Source: an uncultured Clostridia bacterium
Lineage (GTDB): Bacteria; Bacillota; Clostridia; Oscillospirales; Ruminococcaceae
DNA: 30,399 bases
Direction of reading: 5' to 3'
NCBI GenBank assembly: GCA_938014855.1
Contig: CALLQM010000226.1
Span: 1-30,399, forward strand
Both the position numbers and the translations under genes were made by a program. Shown in pieces: positions 14,985-23,174 of the stretch (positions are counted from its first letter, which is position 1; the number at the start of each line of letters is the position of its first letter). The notes under the pieces were generated by a model. It ran no database searches. It was not told the origin of the DNA and saw nothing but the letters and a program-made list of their open reading frames with translations.

Positions 14985-15799
14985 TCCTGTTTTCCAATCA
15001 GTTTTTGACAAAAGGGAAAGAGCTTACCGCTAAGACAAAACACGATCCCTTTTCCCGACTGCACATCGTAAACTTCATTGTAATCGTTTCCGTAAACCGA
15101 AAGGAACAGCCATCCTCCTGTGTCATCCAGTTTCTTTACGCTGATTACATATTTTGCAATTCCGCGGCTGCGAATCGCATAATCAAGTTCTGCCCCCTCA
15201 ACGGATGTTCCTGCTAAAATAATTTCTCGAAGTGTTTTGATATCTCCCGGTGAAATCGAAACCCGATCATTTCCAGCAATCAACACCACGTTATGTTCCG
15301 GCACAAAAAAATCTGCTAAATTTTCCACCGTATAGACCTGTTTTTGCAGCAAAGCGGTCGCACAGCGAAGGTCAAACAATCCATTGCTTTGGCAGTAAGC
15401 TGGGTCTTTACAAAGCAAAGAGTCATTAAGTGAAAATGAATTGCTTTCCCCATCAATATAAGTAATTTTACCGTTCAAAACCGGCGCATCCGCTTCTGAT
15501 AAGCCATGTTTCAAAGCAGAATTTCGGTATATTCTCTGAGAAATTTCAAGCATCTCATCGCGGTTTTTCATATCTGCGGTTCCCCATCTAAAATCCTGTA
15601 CTTCCAGCGAAACAGGAATTGCCGCCGTGTTTCGATTTCGCAGTGTTTCACGGTCATCAATGCATACCGTCTGCCCCTGCTGAAAAGCCTTTGCTAAAAT
15701 GATCGCACTGACCGACAGCATGACAATCACATAAAATCCCACCGCAATATAAGCTAAATAACGTTTTTGTATCCGTAAATTTTGAAAGCGCCGCATCAT
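14981..15799 (-). CDS. Unknown membrane-anchored protein of the two-component operon
   Basis: This 272-aa protein is not recognised. It starts with a basic segment (RRFQNLRIQKRYL) and one hydrophobic helix at about residues 14-37 (YIAVGFYVIVMLSVSAIILA). A domain of about 230 residues follows and is predicted to be outside the cell. It contains several cysteines, including a CKDPAYC pair near residue 129, and ends in a repeat-like strand region (WLFLSVYGNDYNEVYDVQ). The gene begins on the last base of the kinase stop codon and overlaps the binding-protein gene by 4 nt. The strict coupling suggests it works with the kinase, for example as a signalling accessory on the outer face. Either of two adjacent ATGs could start it (GGAGG upstream). 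Confidence 0.7.
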   Translation of the reverse strand: MMRRFQNLRIQKRYLAYIAVGFYVIVMLSVSAIILAKAFQQGQTVCIDDRETLRNRNTAAIPVSLEVQDFRWGTADMKNRDEMLEISQRIYRNSALKHGLSEADAPVLNGKITYIDGESNSFSLNDSLLCKDPAYCQSNGLFDLRCATALLQKQVYTVENLADFFVPEHNVVLIAGNDRVSISPGDIKTLREIILAGTSVEGAELDYAIRSRGIAKYVISVKKLDDTGGWLFLSVYGNDYNEVYDVQSGKGIVFCLSGKLFPFCQKLIGKQE

Positions 15800-17247
15800 T
15801 AAATCCTCCGCCGCATATTCCGAAATCCACTTTCTACTTTTGTTTTATCGCCAAAATATAAAATGACCTTGGTACCCTGCCCTTGTGCGCTTTCAATTTC
15901 CAAATCGCCGCCCTGTGCAATCATGCAGTTTTTGCAGATACACAGCCCCAGTCCGCTTCCACGGTTATCGGATTTTGCAGGACGATAAAACGGTTCGAAA
16001 ATCCGGCTGAGCAAAGCTGGATCGATTCCGATTCCGTTGTCTTCCACAATCAAACGCACCGGTCGGATGTCGGCAAAAATCGTAATGCGCGTACACCCGC
16101 TATATAAAATACTGTTATCCAGTAAATTGAGCAGTATTTCGCGAACACGCTGATAATCGAAACAAACCTGTATGTCACTGCAATTGACCGCAAGCACAAT
16201 TCCGGTATGCTCCAACCTCGGTTTTAATATCCGCGCACATTCCCCACACACCTGTGAAAGTTGAAACCACGTGGGATCAAACGTATACTCCGCTTTTTGA
16301 TAACGGGAAATACTAATGATTTTTTCTACAACATCCAGCAGATTTTTGCCCGCTTCCTCAATATAGCCCGCGCTCAGCTTTACATCTTCTTCCCTGCTGA
16401 TGCGGCGAATGATATCTGAATAGCCGATAATGGAGGTCAGCGGCGTTTTCAGCTGATGGGTCGCACTATTAAAAAATAAGTTTTGTTTTTCTTTTTCGAG
16501 CTTCAGCTGTTCCAAATTGCGGTCGCTGTTCTCCTTTAAATGTATAAACGCAGATACCAGAGTTTGAAATTCCGGTTCATATGTTTCTTGTTTTAGTTGG
16601 GCTGTGGCATCCTTTTGCATATCCTGAATTGCATTCGTGAAACGCACAGCAGGCAGTACTGCCTGCTGTGCGAGAAAATAACTGCCGATATAGCAAAGAA
16701 CCGTGGCAAACGCAATCAGTGCCGTCAGTGCCGCTGCTAAATTCTGTAGTAGTTTCGCATGACCCATCGGTGAAAGGTAGCGAATTGCGCCAATGGTGTA
16801 GTCATCACAATAAATGGGACTGGAAAACGAAACCACCGGAGAACCGTTCCAATCCGTCAATGTATAAGCTTTTGTTCCGGAAACTGCGCTTAACACGTCC
16901 CCTGACAGCGCCATCCCCGATGTCATACCGGAATCTCCAATCAATTCCCCATCCATATCAAAAAACTGCACGCGCATGCCAAGCGTATCGGACAGTGTTT
17001 CACTGAAAGCAGGCGCCGCCGCAAGCAGTTCCCGCCGCTGATCGCCGAGATTCCCCAGCCCTTCCAGCTGCTTCATCACATAAATTTGGCTGGCATAGCT
17101 TTCATTGGTCAGCAGTTCGACCGACGTTTTTTTCATTTGATTATATACCGTCGTCATAGTCGTTACGAAAAAAAGAATCAGCACCGGCAGCACCATACAT
17201 AAATTCATAAAAATAATTCGGCTTTTAAGCCCCAATTGTTTCTGCAT
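15799..17247 (-). CDS. Membrane sensor histidine kinase
   Basis: The 482-aa kinase has one transmembrane helix at about residues 11-34, an extracellular sensor domain (35-165), a second helix (168-192), and a HAMP-like linker. The HisKA helix pair carries the phospho-acceptor H264 in SATHQLKTPLTS. A HATPase_c domain follows with N box NLLDNSILYSG, G1 box DNGIGID, F box FEPFYRP and G2 box GSGLGLCICKN. All catalytic boxes look intact. It starts directly after the response-regulator stop codon, with GAGGTG 6 nt upstream, and runs into the unknown membrane protein. The outer domain resembles a single Cache/PAS-like fold by eye only. The ligand is not readable; the adjacent binding protein and transporter suggest an imported anion or chelate. 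Confidence 0.93.
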   Translation of the reverse strand: MQKQLGLKSRIIFMNLCMVLPVLILFFVTTMTTVYNQMKKTSVELLTNESYASQIYVMKQLEGLGNLGDQRRELLAAAPAFSETLSDTLGMRVQFFDMDGELIGDSGMTSGMALSGDVLSAVSGTKAYTLTDWNGSPVVSFSSPIYCDDYTIGAIRYLSPMGHAKLLQNLAAALTALIAFATVLCYIGSYFLAQQAVLPAVRFTNAIQDMQKDATAQLKQETYEPEFQTLVSAFIHLKENSDRNLEQLKLEKEKQNLFFNSATHQLKTPLTSIIGYSDIIRRISREEDVKLSAGYIEEAGKNLLDVVEKIISISRYQKAEYTFDPTWFQLSQVCGECARILKPRLEHTGIVLAVNCSDIQVCFDYQRVREILLNLLDNSILYSGCTRITIFADIRPVRLIVEDNGIGIDPALLSRIFEPFYRPAKSDNRGSGLGLCICKNCMIAQGGDLEIESAQGQGTKVILYFGDKTKVESGFRNMRRRI

Positions 17248-17946
17248 TTACGGCACCTCAAATTTGTATCCAACACCATAAACCGTTTTTATATAAGACC
17301 CGCAGCTACCAAGTTTTGTGCGCAGACGTTTGATGGAAATATCCACCGCACGCGTATTGCCCATATAATCAAAACCCCAAATATTTTCCAAAAGCTGGTC
17401 CCGTTTGAGGACATTCTTGTGATGGCGCGCCAAGTAATACAGCAAATCAAACTCTCGATAAGTCAGTTCCACCGATTTTCCGTTGCATAAAACGCGTCGG
17501 CCGCCGATATCGATTTCCAAATTTCCATATGCGATTGTATTGTTTGAATCCGACGAGGAGCAATCCGCTTGCTTATCGCGCGAAATACTCATGCGTCTCC
17601 ATAATGTTTTCACCCGCAAAACCAATTCTTTATTATCAAACGGTTTTGTAATATAGTCGTCCGCACCCAGCTCAAGCCCCAATATTTTATTGAGCCTTTT
17701 ATCGCTGGCTGTCAAGAAAATAACCGCGGCAGAACGATCTTGTTCCTGAATTGCGCGTAGCACATCATAGCCGTTGATATCCGGCAGATTGATATCCAAC
17801 AGCACAATATCAGGTTTATGTACGGCATATGCTTCCACTGCTTCACGACCGCTATAGGCACAAATGGTATCATATCCTTCCAGTTTCAGGTTGAGCCGAA
17901 TCAAATTGACGATGCTCTGTTCGTCATCTACAATCAAAACTTTCGT
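17248..17946 (-). CDS. OmpR/PhoB-family response regulator
   Basis: A receiver domain (about residues 1-115) and a winged-helix OmpR-type DNA-binding domain (about 135-232) are evident. The receiver has the acidic pair DD in KVLIVDDEQ, the phospho-acceptor Asp in IVLLDINLPD (residue 51 from the start used here), Thr in FLTAS, and Lys in ITKPFDN. The effector has LTYREFDLLYYLARH and GNTRAVDISIKRLRTKL. The start is unusual. A perfect AAAGGAGGTG sits 8 nt before an ACG codon at 17946, exactly where the family would begin (T/M-KVLIVDD). The only standard in-frame starts upstream are a GTG inside that ribosome site (17955) and a TTG (17970) with none. The direct repeats at 22247-22279 are its likely target. 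Confidence 0.92.
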   Translation of the reverse strand, partial: TKVLIVDDEQSIVNLIRLNLKLEGYDTICAYSGREAVEAYAVHKPDIVLLDINLPDINGYDVLRAIQEQDRSAAVIFLTASDKRLNKILGLELGADDYITKPFDNKELVLRVKTLWRRMSISRDKQADCSSSDSNNTIAYGNLEIDIGGRRVLCNGKSVELTYREFDLLYYLARHHKNVLKRDQLLENIWGFDYMGNTRAVDISIKRLRTKLGSCGSYIKTVYGVGYKFEVP

Positions 17947-17999
17947 GGATTCCACCTCCTTTGATACCAAGTGGAACTTATTGCATATCCGCTATTCTT

Positions 18000-18027
18000 A
18001 TTGTACACAAAAATTAAATTTTGTCTA
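18000..18027 (-). promoter_or_regulatory. Promoter of the two-component operon
   Basis: TAGACA (18022-18027) and TACAAT (18000-18005) are 16 bp apart on the minus strand. They lie just after the terminator of the ABC operon, so regulator and kinase can be transcribed independently of the transporter. Confidence 0.6.
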
Positions 18028-18037
18028 TAACTTATAA

Positions 18038-18074
18038 AAAATGCGGCTTTGCACAAAAATGCAAAGCCGCATTT
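18038..18074 (-). terminator. Terminator of the ABC transporter operon
   Basis: AAATGCGGCTTTGCA pairs perfectly with its complement around a 6-nt loop, followed on the minus strand by TTTATAAG. It begins 9 nt after the ATPase stop codon. Confidence 0.9.
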
Positions 18075-18082
18075 ATTTTCTT

Positions 18083-19153
18083 TTAAGTAACAATTTTCGT
18101 ATGGTCATCCGACCCGTCATCTTCAAACACAATAAACTCATGAAAATCTAAGTATACCCGTTCATTGCCAAACAGCCGGTCATAGCTGTGGCTGTCCGTA
18201 ATCACGCGCAGGATCTCGCCGCCGAGATCGATGCGGCAGTCATTGACGTCCCCAAGATAATACATGGAATGGATTTTTCCCTCCAACTGCCCCTCGTCAA
18301 TGGACAGCTGAATGTTTTCGGGACGAATCGACACAATCACATTTCCGGTGCGCGGACCATCATATGGAATCGACTGCCCTATACCAACCAACTCGATTCT
18401 GCCGCCTTTGACCTGCCCTCTTAGGAAATTGACTTTTCCAACAAAGTCCGCAACAAATTGATTGGCCGGATGACGGTAAATCTCAATCGGAGAATCAACC
18501 TGCTGGATAATCCCTCGATTGATTACCACAACTTTATCGGACATTGCCATTGCTTCCGTTTGGTCATGGGTCACATAAATAACAGTTATGCCGAACCGCT
18601 TTTGAATTTCCTTGATTTCAAACCGCATGCTTTCCCTCAGTTTTGCGTCTAAGTTGGACAGCGGTTCATCCAATAACAGCAAATTCGGTTCTGCTACCAA
18701 AGCCCGCCCCAACGCTACACGCTGCTGCTGTCCACCCGAAAGCTGTGAGGGCATACGGGTCGCATATTGCGTAAGATGTACAACATCTAAAATCCAATCC
18801 ACTTTTTTCTGAATGACTTGTTTTGGCTGTTTCTTCATTTTCAGCGGGTATGCAATATTGTCAAAGACCGTCATGTGCGGCCATACCGCATAGGACTGGA
18901 ACACCATGCCGATATCCCGTTTTTCCGGTGGGATAAATACCGTTTCGGAACTGACGACAGTTTTGCCGATGCTGATTTGACCGGTCGTGGGTTTTTCAAA
19001 TCCAGCAATCATGCGGAGCATGGTTGTTTTGCCGCATCCGGATGGTCCTAACAGCGTCGTAAATTCTTTATCTTCAAATACTTGTGTAAATTCTTTGAGC
19101 ACAACGACATCGCCAAACGCTTTTGACACATTGGAAATCGTTACATTTGACAC
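18083..19153 (-). CDS. ABC transporter ATP-binding protein (FbpC/PotA type)
   Basis: This 356-aa importer ATPase has Walker A GPSGCGKTT (about residues 36-44), Q-loop MVFQSYAVWPHMTV, signature LSGGQQQR, Walker B LLLLDEPLSNLD and the switch His in VTHD. A C-terminal TOBE-type regulatory domain (about 240-340) follows, as in the FbpC, PotA and MalK groups. The sequence SYAVWPHMTVFDNIAYPL is typical of the iron(III)/phosphonate-type subgroup. It lies 46 nt after the permease and is the last gene of the transporter operon. It energises the fused permease. Substrate cannot be deduced; iron(III), phosphosugars, 2-aminoethylphosphonate and related anions are all transported by this subgroup. Confidence 0.93.
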   Translation of the reverse strand: MSNVTISNVSKAFGDVVVLKEFTQVFEDKEFTTLLGPSGCGKTTMLRMIAGFEKPTTGQISIGKTVVSSETVFIPPEKRDIGMVFQSYAVWPHMTVFDNIAYPLKMKKQPKQVIQKKVDWILDVVHLTQYATRMPSQLSGGQQQRVALGRALVAEPNLLLLDEPLSNLDAKLRESMRFEIKEIQKRFGITVIYVTHDQTEAMAMSDKVVVINRGIIQQVDSPIEIYRHPANQFVADFVGKVNFLRGQVKGGRIELVGIGQSIPYDGPRTGNVIVSIRPENIQLSIDEGQLEGKIHSMYYLGDVNDCRIDLGGEILRVITDSHSYDRLFGNERVYLDFHEFIVFEDDGSDDHTKIVT

Positions 19154-19199
19154 AATTCTTCCCCCTTTTGTAATGGCGCCCGTCTATAGCGAAACAGAT

Positions 19200-20903
19200 T
19201 TAAATGGAAAATTCCCCTTTGGTTAGTTTATTAAGCACCCAGTTTACCACAATAACCAAAACCAAAATCGCGGTTGCCAGCGCAGAAGCTGTCTGCTGGC
19301 TGTGATAGGTCTGATAGGTAAACAGCTCATAACCCAGCGTTTTGGTATCGGTGGAATAAAGCAGGGTGGACATCGTCAGTTCATAGAAACACGGCATAAA
19401 AATCAAAAACCAGCCCGCTACGACCGACGGCCCAATCAAAGGAATCGTGACATTTTTAAAACTGCGAAGCCAGCTTGCGCCGGACACCAAAGGCGCTTCC
19501 TCGAGCGAGGGGTGAATCTGCGTCATTGCGGAAACAACGGTGCGCATCCCCATCAGTAAGTATTTAATCATATAGGCGATGATCATAATAATCAGCGTAT
19601 TGTAAATATTAATTCCGAATTTACCGGACATTGTCATAATGAGCGAAAGCGCAATGACAACGCTCGGCGTTCCGGAACCAACCGTAATCAGAAAATCCGG
19701 AATGCGTCTTCCCTTGACACGGGTGCGCGTCAGCAAATATGCCATTACACAGGAAATGACAATTCCAAACGATGCCGCCATCGTGGCAGAAACCAAGCTG
19801 TTTTTGGCGGAACCCATGATTGCTTTCCTTGTAAAAATGGTTTTCCAGTATTTCAGCGTCATATTTTGCAGAGAGATCGGTTTTCCCATATTTACCGTAA
19901 AGGAAGTCAGCGCCACTGTAACAAATGGAATCACAACCACTACCAATGCAAACAGACATACCAAAATGGTAATCGGGATTCTCCATCTGCCTAAATCCAC
20001 AATGTTCGGACGTGTGGATTTTCCGGATACGGTAATATATTGGCGTTTTCCGACAACGAATGTGGAAACGTATAACACGATATTTGCAATAATCATGAGA
20101 AATACTGCAAGTGTTGTTGCATCCGTCAAGCCTTCCTGTGAACCTATGTAAACAAAGTCAATAATACGTGTTGTGACCGTATCAATTTGACCGGGTGCAC
20201 CAATAATCGACGGAATCCCATAGCAGGAAGCCGCTGATACAAAGACCAGCAGAGCCGCCGCCACGATACTGGGGAGCATCATCGGCAGTGTCACAGTTGC
20301 AACGGTTTTGATTGGCGAAGCACCGGAAACTTTGGAAGCTTCCTCCAAAGACGGATCCATTTTTTCCATTGCCCTGGAAATGGTGATGAATGCGTATGGG
20401 TAATAGAACGTAGTCAGCACCCAAACCAAACCGCCGATACTATAAATATCAAACGGGGTTTCGGATAGGTGAAACAGGTTTTGTAAAAATACATTTAAAT
20501 TTCCCACCGTAGGATTGAGAAGCCTAAGCCACGCCATAGCTCCAACATATGGCGGAACCATATAGGTCATCACAAACAAGGTACGGAAAAATTTTTTTCC
20601 ATATAAATTCGTGCGTCCGACCAGCCAAGCAAGCGGAAACGCAATCAGCACCCCAAAAACCATGGAAAGACTTGCCGTGACCACCGTATTTTTTAAAGCG
20701 TTCCAGTTTAAAGAATAGGTGTAGACGCGCTTAAACGCTTCCAGCGAAAACGTTCCGTTTGAAAAGAACGCACGGAATACGAGATAAATCAGCGGAAACA
20801 CTTCAAAAATCAGGAGGAACGCTACAATTGCCAAGATGATGACCCATTTGACGTCGAGGTAAAATTTTTTTTTGGTCAAAGTCCCTGCCGCAGGTCGCGC
20901 CAT
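19200..20903 (-). CDS. Fused two-domain ABC permease (FbpB type)
   Basis: The 567-aa membrane protein is a duplicated BPD-type permease. Each half has about six membrane helices and one EAA loop that docks to the ATPase: EEASKVSGASPIKTVATVTL near residue 189, and EEAPLVSGASWLRSFKNVTI near residue 468. Such fusions are the norm in FbpB/AfuB-like importers, where one chain replaces a permease dimer. It is followed 46 nt later by the ATPase and preceded by a binding-protein gene, with a strong hairpin in the 106-nt gap. Start at the ATG at 20903 with GAGTGG-type weak spacing upstream; no better start was seen. Confidence 0.92.
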   Translation of the reverse strand: MARPAAGTLTKKKFYLDVKWVIILAIVAFLLIFEVFPLIYLVFRAFFSNGTFSLEAFKRVYTYSLNWNALKNTVVTASLSMVFGVLIAFPLAWLVGRTNLYGKKFFRTLFVMTYMVPPYVGAMAWLRLLNPTVGNLNVFLQNLFHLSETPFDIYSIGGLVWVLTTFYYPYAFITISRAMEKMDPSLEEASKVSGASPIKTVATVTLPMMLPSIVAAALLVFVSAASCYGIPSIIGAPGQIDTVTTRIIDFVYIGSQEGLTDATTLAVFLMIIANIVLYVSTFVVGKRQYITVSGKSTRPNIVDLGRWRIPITILVCLFALVVVVIPFVTVALTSFTVNMGKPISLQNMTLKYWKTIFTRKAIMGSAKNSLVSATMAASFGIVISCVMAYLLTRTRVKGRRIPDFLITVGSGTPSVVIALSLIMTMSGKFGINIYNTLIIMIIAYMIKYLLMGMRTVVSAMTQIHPSLEEAPLVSGASWLRSFKNVTIPLIGPSVVAGWFLIFMPCFYELTMSTLLYSTDTKTLGYELFTYQTYHSQQTASALATAILVLVIVVNWVLNKLTKGEFSI

Positions 20904-20951
20904 ATCTCACCACTCCTCTGCAAATATTTCTTCCCTCAACACAGATACAAG

Positions 20952-20997
20952 ATCCCAAAGCAGTGGGGACTCTTTTGTTTCCCCGCCGCTTTGGGAT
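20952..20997 (-). other. Intercistronic hairpin between binding protein and permease
   Basis: ATCCCAAAGC pairs perfectly with GCTTTGGGAT, and the stem continues inside through GGGG/CCCC around a U-rich loop. There is no U tract after it on the minus strand. Its place, just after the binding-protein stop codon, is where ABC operons often carry a stabilising stem that raises binding-protein mRNA over permease mRNA. Confidence 0.7.
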
Positions 20998-21009
20998 AGC
21001 ATTCGGGTT

Positions 21010-22116
21010 TTACTTTTTATCCTGAATCTTTACAAATTCTTCAAACTTGGTTCTGAGTTCTTCCCTGTTTTTATAGCAGTTTTCCCAATTGATCGGCATA
21101 TTGTTTTCCATGATTTCCGTTGTAGGGATCGCATCATAAGGCGGGTTCGGGAAGTCGGTACGCACAGAGTGCATCCAAGCCTTCACAATATTTTCTTGTC
21201 CATCTTGATTTAAGAACCATTTTGTAATTGCTTCACAAGCGGCTGTGTTTTTATTTGCGCTCCATTCTTCGTTGACTGTCATGATGGTTGACGGGATTAC
21301 GATTGTTCCGTCGGTCGGATAGATTACTTCCAAAAGGGAGCCTTCTTCTTCACGTTTCTTTAAAACGGATTCTTCCAGTACCATAATTTCTTTACATTCG
21401 CCGGTTTCCAGCTTGGTCAGTGCAACCGAACCGGATTCCACCATAACATTCTGTTTGCCGAGCGCCTCATAGTATTCATACCCGTACTTATCTTTCAGCG
21501 CGGAAATGGAAGCCATTGCCGTACCGGATGTCAGCGGGTTCGACATGGAGATTGTACCTTGCATGCTTTCATCAAACGCAAAGTCATAGAAAGAATTCGG
21601 CAGTTCGTCTTTTGAATATTTTTCCGGATTGTAGGCCAGCACCATGTTGCAGATACGAACCGGATACCAATAGCCTTCTTGGTCATATTCCTGCGACAGC
21701 GCCGCCGCATCCTCATAAATGTAGGGGTGCAGAAGATCTTTTTCCTTCAGTTCCAAAGAATACGATGGTTCCGCCACCATCATCATGTCGCATCCAAGCA
21801 CGCCTGCGTCGATTTCTGCCGCAATTTTTGCCTGCAGCGTGCCGGTCCCGCCATAGAAAAATTCAATATCACAGTCGGGGAAAACATCTTCCAGCTGACG
21901 GTCAATCTGTTCAATAATGTCTTCATACATCGAAGTATAGATCACAACTTTACCGGTAGGATTATCGGATTGCGCCTCTTGCGGCTCCGCATCACCGGTT
22001 ACAGCAGAAGGGGCCTGATTTTCGGCAGGATCCGGTTTCTGCGATGAGCAGCCTGCCATTGCTGTCAAAGCCATTAAACCTGCAATCAAAAATGCCAGTA
22101 GTCTCTTTGTTCGCAT
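21010..22116 (-). CDS. AfuA/FbpA-type solute-binding lipoprotein of the ABC operon
   Basis: This 368-aa secreted binding protein starts with a textbook lipoprotein signal (MRTKRLLAFLIAGLMALTAMAGC, lipobox AMAGC with Cys 23), followed by a Ser/Pro/Glu-rich linker to about residue 55. The mature domain starts GKVVIYTSMYEDIIEQI and shows family features such as FFYGGTGTLQAKIAAEIDAG, DMMMVAEPSY, and a late STIMTVNEEWSANK. The ATG has AAGGAGG about 7 nt upstream. It leads the binding protein-permease-ATPase operon. The family covers ferric iron, phosphosugar and phosphonate binding proteins. The Tyr pair typical of ferric-binding proteins near the C-terminus was not identified with confidence, so an organic anion is as likely as iron. 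Confidence 0.9.
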   Translation of the reverse strand: MRTKRLLAFLIAGLMALTAMAGCSSQKPDPAENQAPSAVTGDAEPQEAQSDNPTGKVVIYTSMYEDIIEQIDRQLEDVFPDCDIEFFYGGTGTLQAKIAAEIDAGVLGCDMMMVAEPSYSLELKEKDLLHPYIYEDAAALSQEYDQEGYWYPVRICNMVLAYNPEKYSKDELPNSFYDFAFDESMQGTISMSNPLTSGTAMASISALKDKYGYEYYEALGKQNVMVESGSVALTKLETGECKEIMVLEESVLKKREEEGSLLEVIYPTDGTIVIPSTIMTVNEEWSANKNTAACEAITKWFLNQDGQENIVKAWMHSVRTDFPNPPYDAIPTTEIMENNMPINWENCYKNREELRTKFEEFVKIQDKK

Positions 22117-22202
22117 ATCATTTTCCTCCTTAATTGTTGTGGATATGCCGGAGATAAAATCGCACCGGCAACTGTTTTCAGGGAATCCTTGTTTTGTTAA
22201 AA

Positions 22203-22231
22203 ATTATACAAATATTCCCCTCTATTCCATC
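22203..22231 (-). promoter_or_regulatory. Activator-type promoter of the ABC operon
   Basis: A perfect -10 TATAAT is at 22203-22208 on the minus strand, but the -35 position (22226-22231, GATGGA) fits poorly. A good -10 with a bad -35 next to tandem repeats is the usual sign of a promoter that needs an activator. Confidence 0.6.
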
Positions 22232-22246
22232 ATAAATTATGAATGA

Positions 22247-22279
22247 TTCATAATGATTTCATAATTGTTTCATCATTGT
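22247..22279 (-). promoter_or_regulatory. Three tandem 11-bp repeats, candidate response-regulator binding site
   Basis: The plus strand reads TTCATAATGAT, TTCATAATTGT and TTCATCATTGT back to back, an exact 11-bp period. An overlapping perfect dyad, TTATGAAT-g-ATTCATAA, occupies 22237-22253. The repeats are 16-48 bp upstream of the weak -35 of the ABC operon. Eleven-bp direct repeats are the classic binding pattern of OmpR/PhoB-type regulators, one of which is encoded at 17248-17946. Confidence 0.7.
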
Positions 22280-22419
22280 AACAATTTGAATGGAGTTTCT
22301 AGGCTTGTTTTCGATTTTTCAGCAATTTTCGTTCTAAAATCGGATGCTTTATGGGTTTACAAGCACAGTTCGTCTGATTCCTGCATACTCTAATACAGAA
22401 ACCTGAAAGGAGCATGTAC

Positions 22420-23160
22420 ATGCCGAATATATATCTTTCACCGTCCACACAGGAATTTAATCCCTACATAGGCGGTGGCAATGAGGAATATTATATGAAC
22501 CTGATCGCTGACGCCATGGAGCCCTATCTGCGTTCCAGCGGTATTCGTTTTACCCGAAATACGCCTACCATGACAGCGGCTTCCTCAATTAGACAATCTA
22601 ACCAAGGCAATTATGATGCGCATGTTGCTTTGCATTCAAATGCGGCTCCTGAAGAGGAAGCCGGTATGCGGCAGGGCAGTGAAGTTTTTTACTACCCGAC
22701 CAGCCAGCGGGGCAAGCGCCTTGCAACGATCATTGCCGAAAATTTGAAAATGATCTACCCGTATGAGTGGCTAGTCAAAACAAAACCAACCACCTCATTA
22801 GGCGAAGTCTCGAAAACAAGAGCACCTGCTGTTTTGATTGAATTTGCATATCATGACAATGAAGAGGATGCCGATTGGATTCGGCAGAACATCAGCGAAA
22901 TTGCCGCGAACGTCGTGTTGTCTCTCACCGAATATTTTGGCATCCCGTTTATTGAACCTCAGCCGGTTCGCAAAGGCGTTGTCACGGTAAAATCCGGTTG
23001 GTTGAATATTCGAAAACGTCCCAGTCTGCAAGCGCAGGTCATTGCAAGAGCTTGGAATGGAAACCCCATTACGGTTTATGGAGAATGGCTAGGCTGGTAT
23101 GTGGTGGATTATTACGGAACCATTGGATATGCTGACGCACGGTATATCCGTCTAGTTTGA
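22420..23160 (+). CDS. N-acetylmuramoyl-L-alanine amidase (Amidase_3) with C-terminal SH3 domain
   Basis: This 246-aa cell-wall hydrolase has an Amidase_3 catalytic domain (about residues 1-175) and a bacterial SH3 domain (about 185-246, GWLNIRKRPSLQAQVIA ... GYADARYIRL). Catalytic-site landmarks are HVALHSNAAP with zinc-ligand H72 and VLIEFAYHDNEEDADWI with the acidic residue. The usual N-terminal DPGHGG zinc motif is replaced by LSPSTQEFN, a known variant form in clostridia (from memory). There is no signal peptide, so release may occur by lysis, in the mother cell, or by a non-classical route. The start is the ATG at 22420: AAAGGAG is 7 nt upstream, whereas the ATG at 22414 is too close. 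A superoxide dismutase gene follows 14 nt later. Confidence 0.88.
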   Translation: MPNIYLSPSTQEFNPYIGGGNEEYYMNLIADAMEPYLRSSGIRFTRNTPTMTAASSIRQSNQGNYDAHVALHSNAAPEEEAGMRQGSEVFYYPTSQRGKRLATIIAENLKMIYPYEWLVKTKPTTSLGEVSKTRAPAVLIEFAYHDNEEDADWIRQNISEIAANVVLSLTEYFGIPFIEPQPVRKGVVTVKSGWLNIRKRPSLQAQVIARAWNGNPITVYGEWLGWYVVDYYGTIGYADARYIRLV

Positions 23161-23174
23161 AAGGGGTTAATCGT

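Noticed and set aside
22370..22420. Sporulation sigma (sigma-E or sigma-G) promoter before the amidase
   Set aside because: CATACTCT resembles a sigma-E -10, but no fitting -35 was found at the right distance, so it was not listed.
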